Origin: an uncultured Butyrivibrio sp.
GTDB taxonomy: Bacteria > Bacillota > Clostridia > Lachnospirales > Lachnospiraceae
Length of the DNA stretch: 5,508 bases
Direction of reading: 5' to 3'
Assembly (NCBI GenBank): GCA_947169985.1
Contig: CAMVRW010000175.1
Location: 1-5,508, forward strand
The position numbers and the translations under genes are program-made. Position 1 is the stretch's first letter; each line of letters begins with the position of its first letter. Positions 5,333 to 5,508 of this stretch are shown here, one piece after another. The notes under the pieces are model-generated. The model was not told the origin of the DNA and did no database searches. It saw only the letters and a program-made list of their open reading frames with translations.

Positions 5333-5508
5333 TTACTCGCCGAAGACAGCAAGGTAATCCTTCTGGAACTTCTCGATACCCTGATCTGTAAGAGGGTGAT
5401 GCGTCATCTGCTCAATAACCTTGTAAGGTACAGTAGCAATGTCAGCACCTGCAAGGGCACAATCTGTAACGTGCATAGGATGACGGATTGATGCAGCGAT
5501 GATCTCTG
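5333..5508 (-). CDS. Transaldolase, TalC/FSA-type, C-terminal fragment
   Basis: Only the last 57 residues and the stop (TAA, complement of 5333-5335) are inside the window; the gene continues past the right edge. Read on the minus strand the fragment contains [27 protein letters not shown] and [12 protein letters not shown]. These match the end of the small (about 215 residue) transaldolases related to TalC/MipB and fructose-6-phosphate aldolase: the final beta strand of the TIM barrel and the closing helices. Such enzymes move a dihydroxyacetone unit between sugar phosphates in the non-oxidative pentose phosphate pathway. The Schiff-base lysine lies upstream of this fragment and cannot be checked. 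Transaldolase versus fructose-6-phosphate aldolase cannot be settled here, although the VPYKV and HPLTD wording fits TalC better. The gene converges on tyrS and shares its terminator. Confidence 0.9.
   Translation of the reverse strand, partial: EIIAASIRHPMHVTDCALAGADIATVPYKVIEQMTHHPLTDQGIEKFQKDYLAVFGE

Noticed and set aside
1..5508. Mobile elements, CRISPR arrays, defence or toxin-antitoxin genes, biosynthetic clusters
   Set aside because: No direct repeats with spacers, transposase motifs or accessory genes are seen; every long stretch is accounted for by housekeeping genes or known RNA regulators.

Overview
The window reads as ordinary core chromosome of a Gram-positive Clostridia-type bacterium, most likely a member of the Lachnospiraceae (Butyrivibrio-like). 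This placement is an inference. It rests on the der-plsY-gpsA gene order, strong Shine-Dalgarno sites (AGGAGGTG type), two RNA regulators typical of Firmicutes (a tetrahydrofolate riboswitch and a T-box leader), an ECF-type folate transporter component, and moderately AT-rich sequence with Clostridia-like protein variants.

Positions 1-2894 carry three tightly packed plus-strand genes. The first is der (ribosome-assembly GTPase), whose 5' end lies outside the window. It is followed by plsY (acyl-phosphate:glycerol-3-phosphate acyltransferase) and gpsA (glycerol-3-phosphate dehydrogenase). The gaps are +1 and -1 nucleotides, so the genes are almost certainly co-transcribed and translationally coupled. 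GpsA makes sn-glycerol-3-phosphate and PlsY acylates it to lysophosphatidate, so the two are consecutive steps in phospholipid synthesis.

Positions 2895-3670 are a separate folate-uptake unit. It has a probable extended -10 promoter and a class I tetrahydrofolate riboswitch (2954-3051) with recognisable P1, P2, P3, a short fourth hairpin and the loop pseudoknot. The expression platform has an anti-Shine-Dalgarno segment facing a very strong Shine-Dalgarno. The gene is folT, the substrate-binding membrane subunit of a folate ECF transporter.

Positions 3671-5278 are the tyrosyl-tRNA synthetase unit. A near-consensus promoter starts only 7 nt after the folT stop. The T-box leader has specifier codon UAC and a UGGU acceptor-binding bulge, followed by a 14-bp terminator, an extra hairpin that overlaps the terminator, and tyrS. 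A shared hairpin terminator (5292-5317) separates tyrS from the convergent minus-strand 3' end of a transaldolase gene, which runs off the right edge.

I see no mobile element, CRISPR array, toxin-antitoxin or phage gene, and no new multi-gene system. The points most worth a second look are the two RNA switches (the folT expression platform and the overlapping terminator/post-terminator hairpins of tyrS) and the missing first histidine of the HIGH motif in TyrS.
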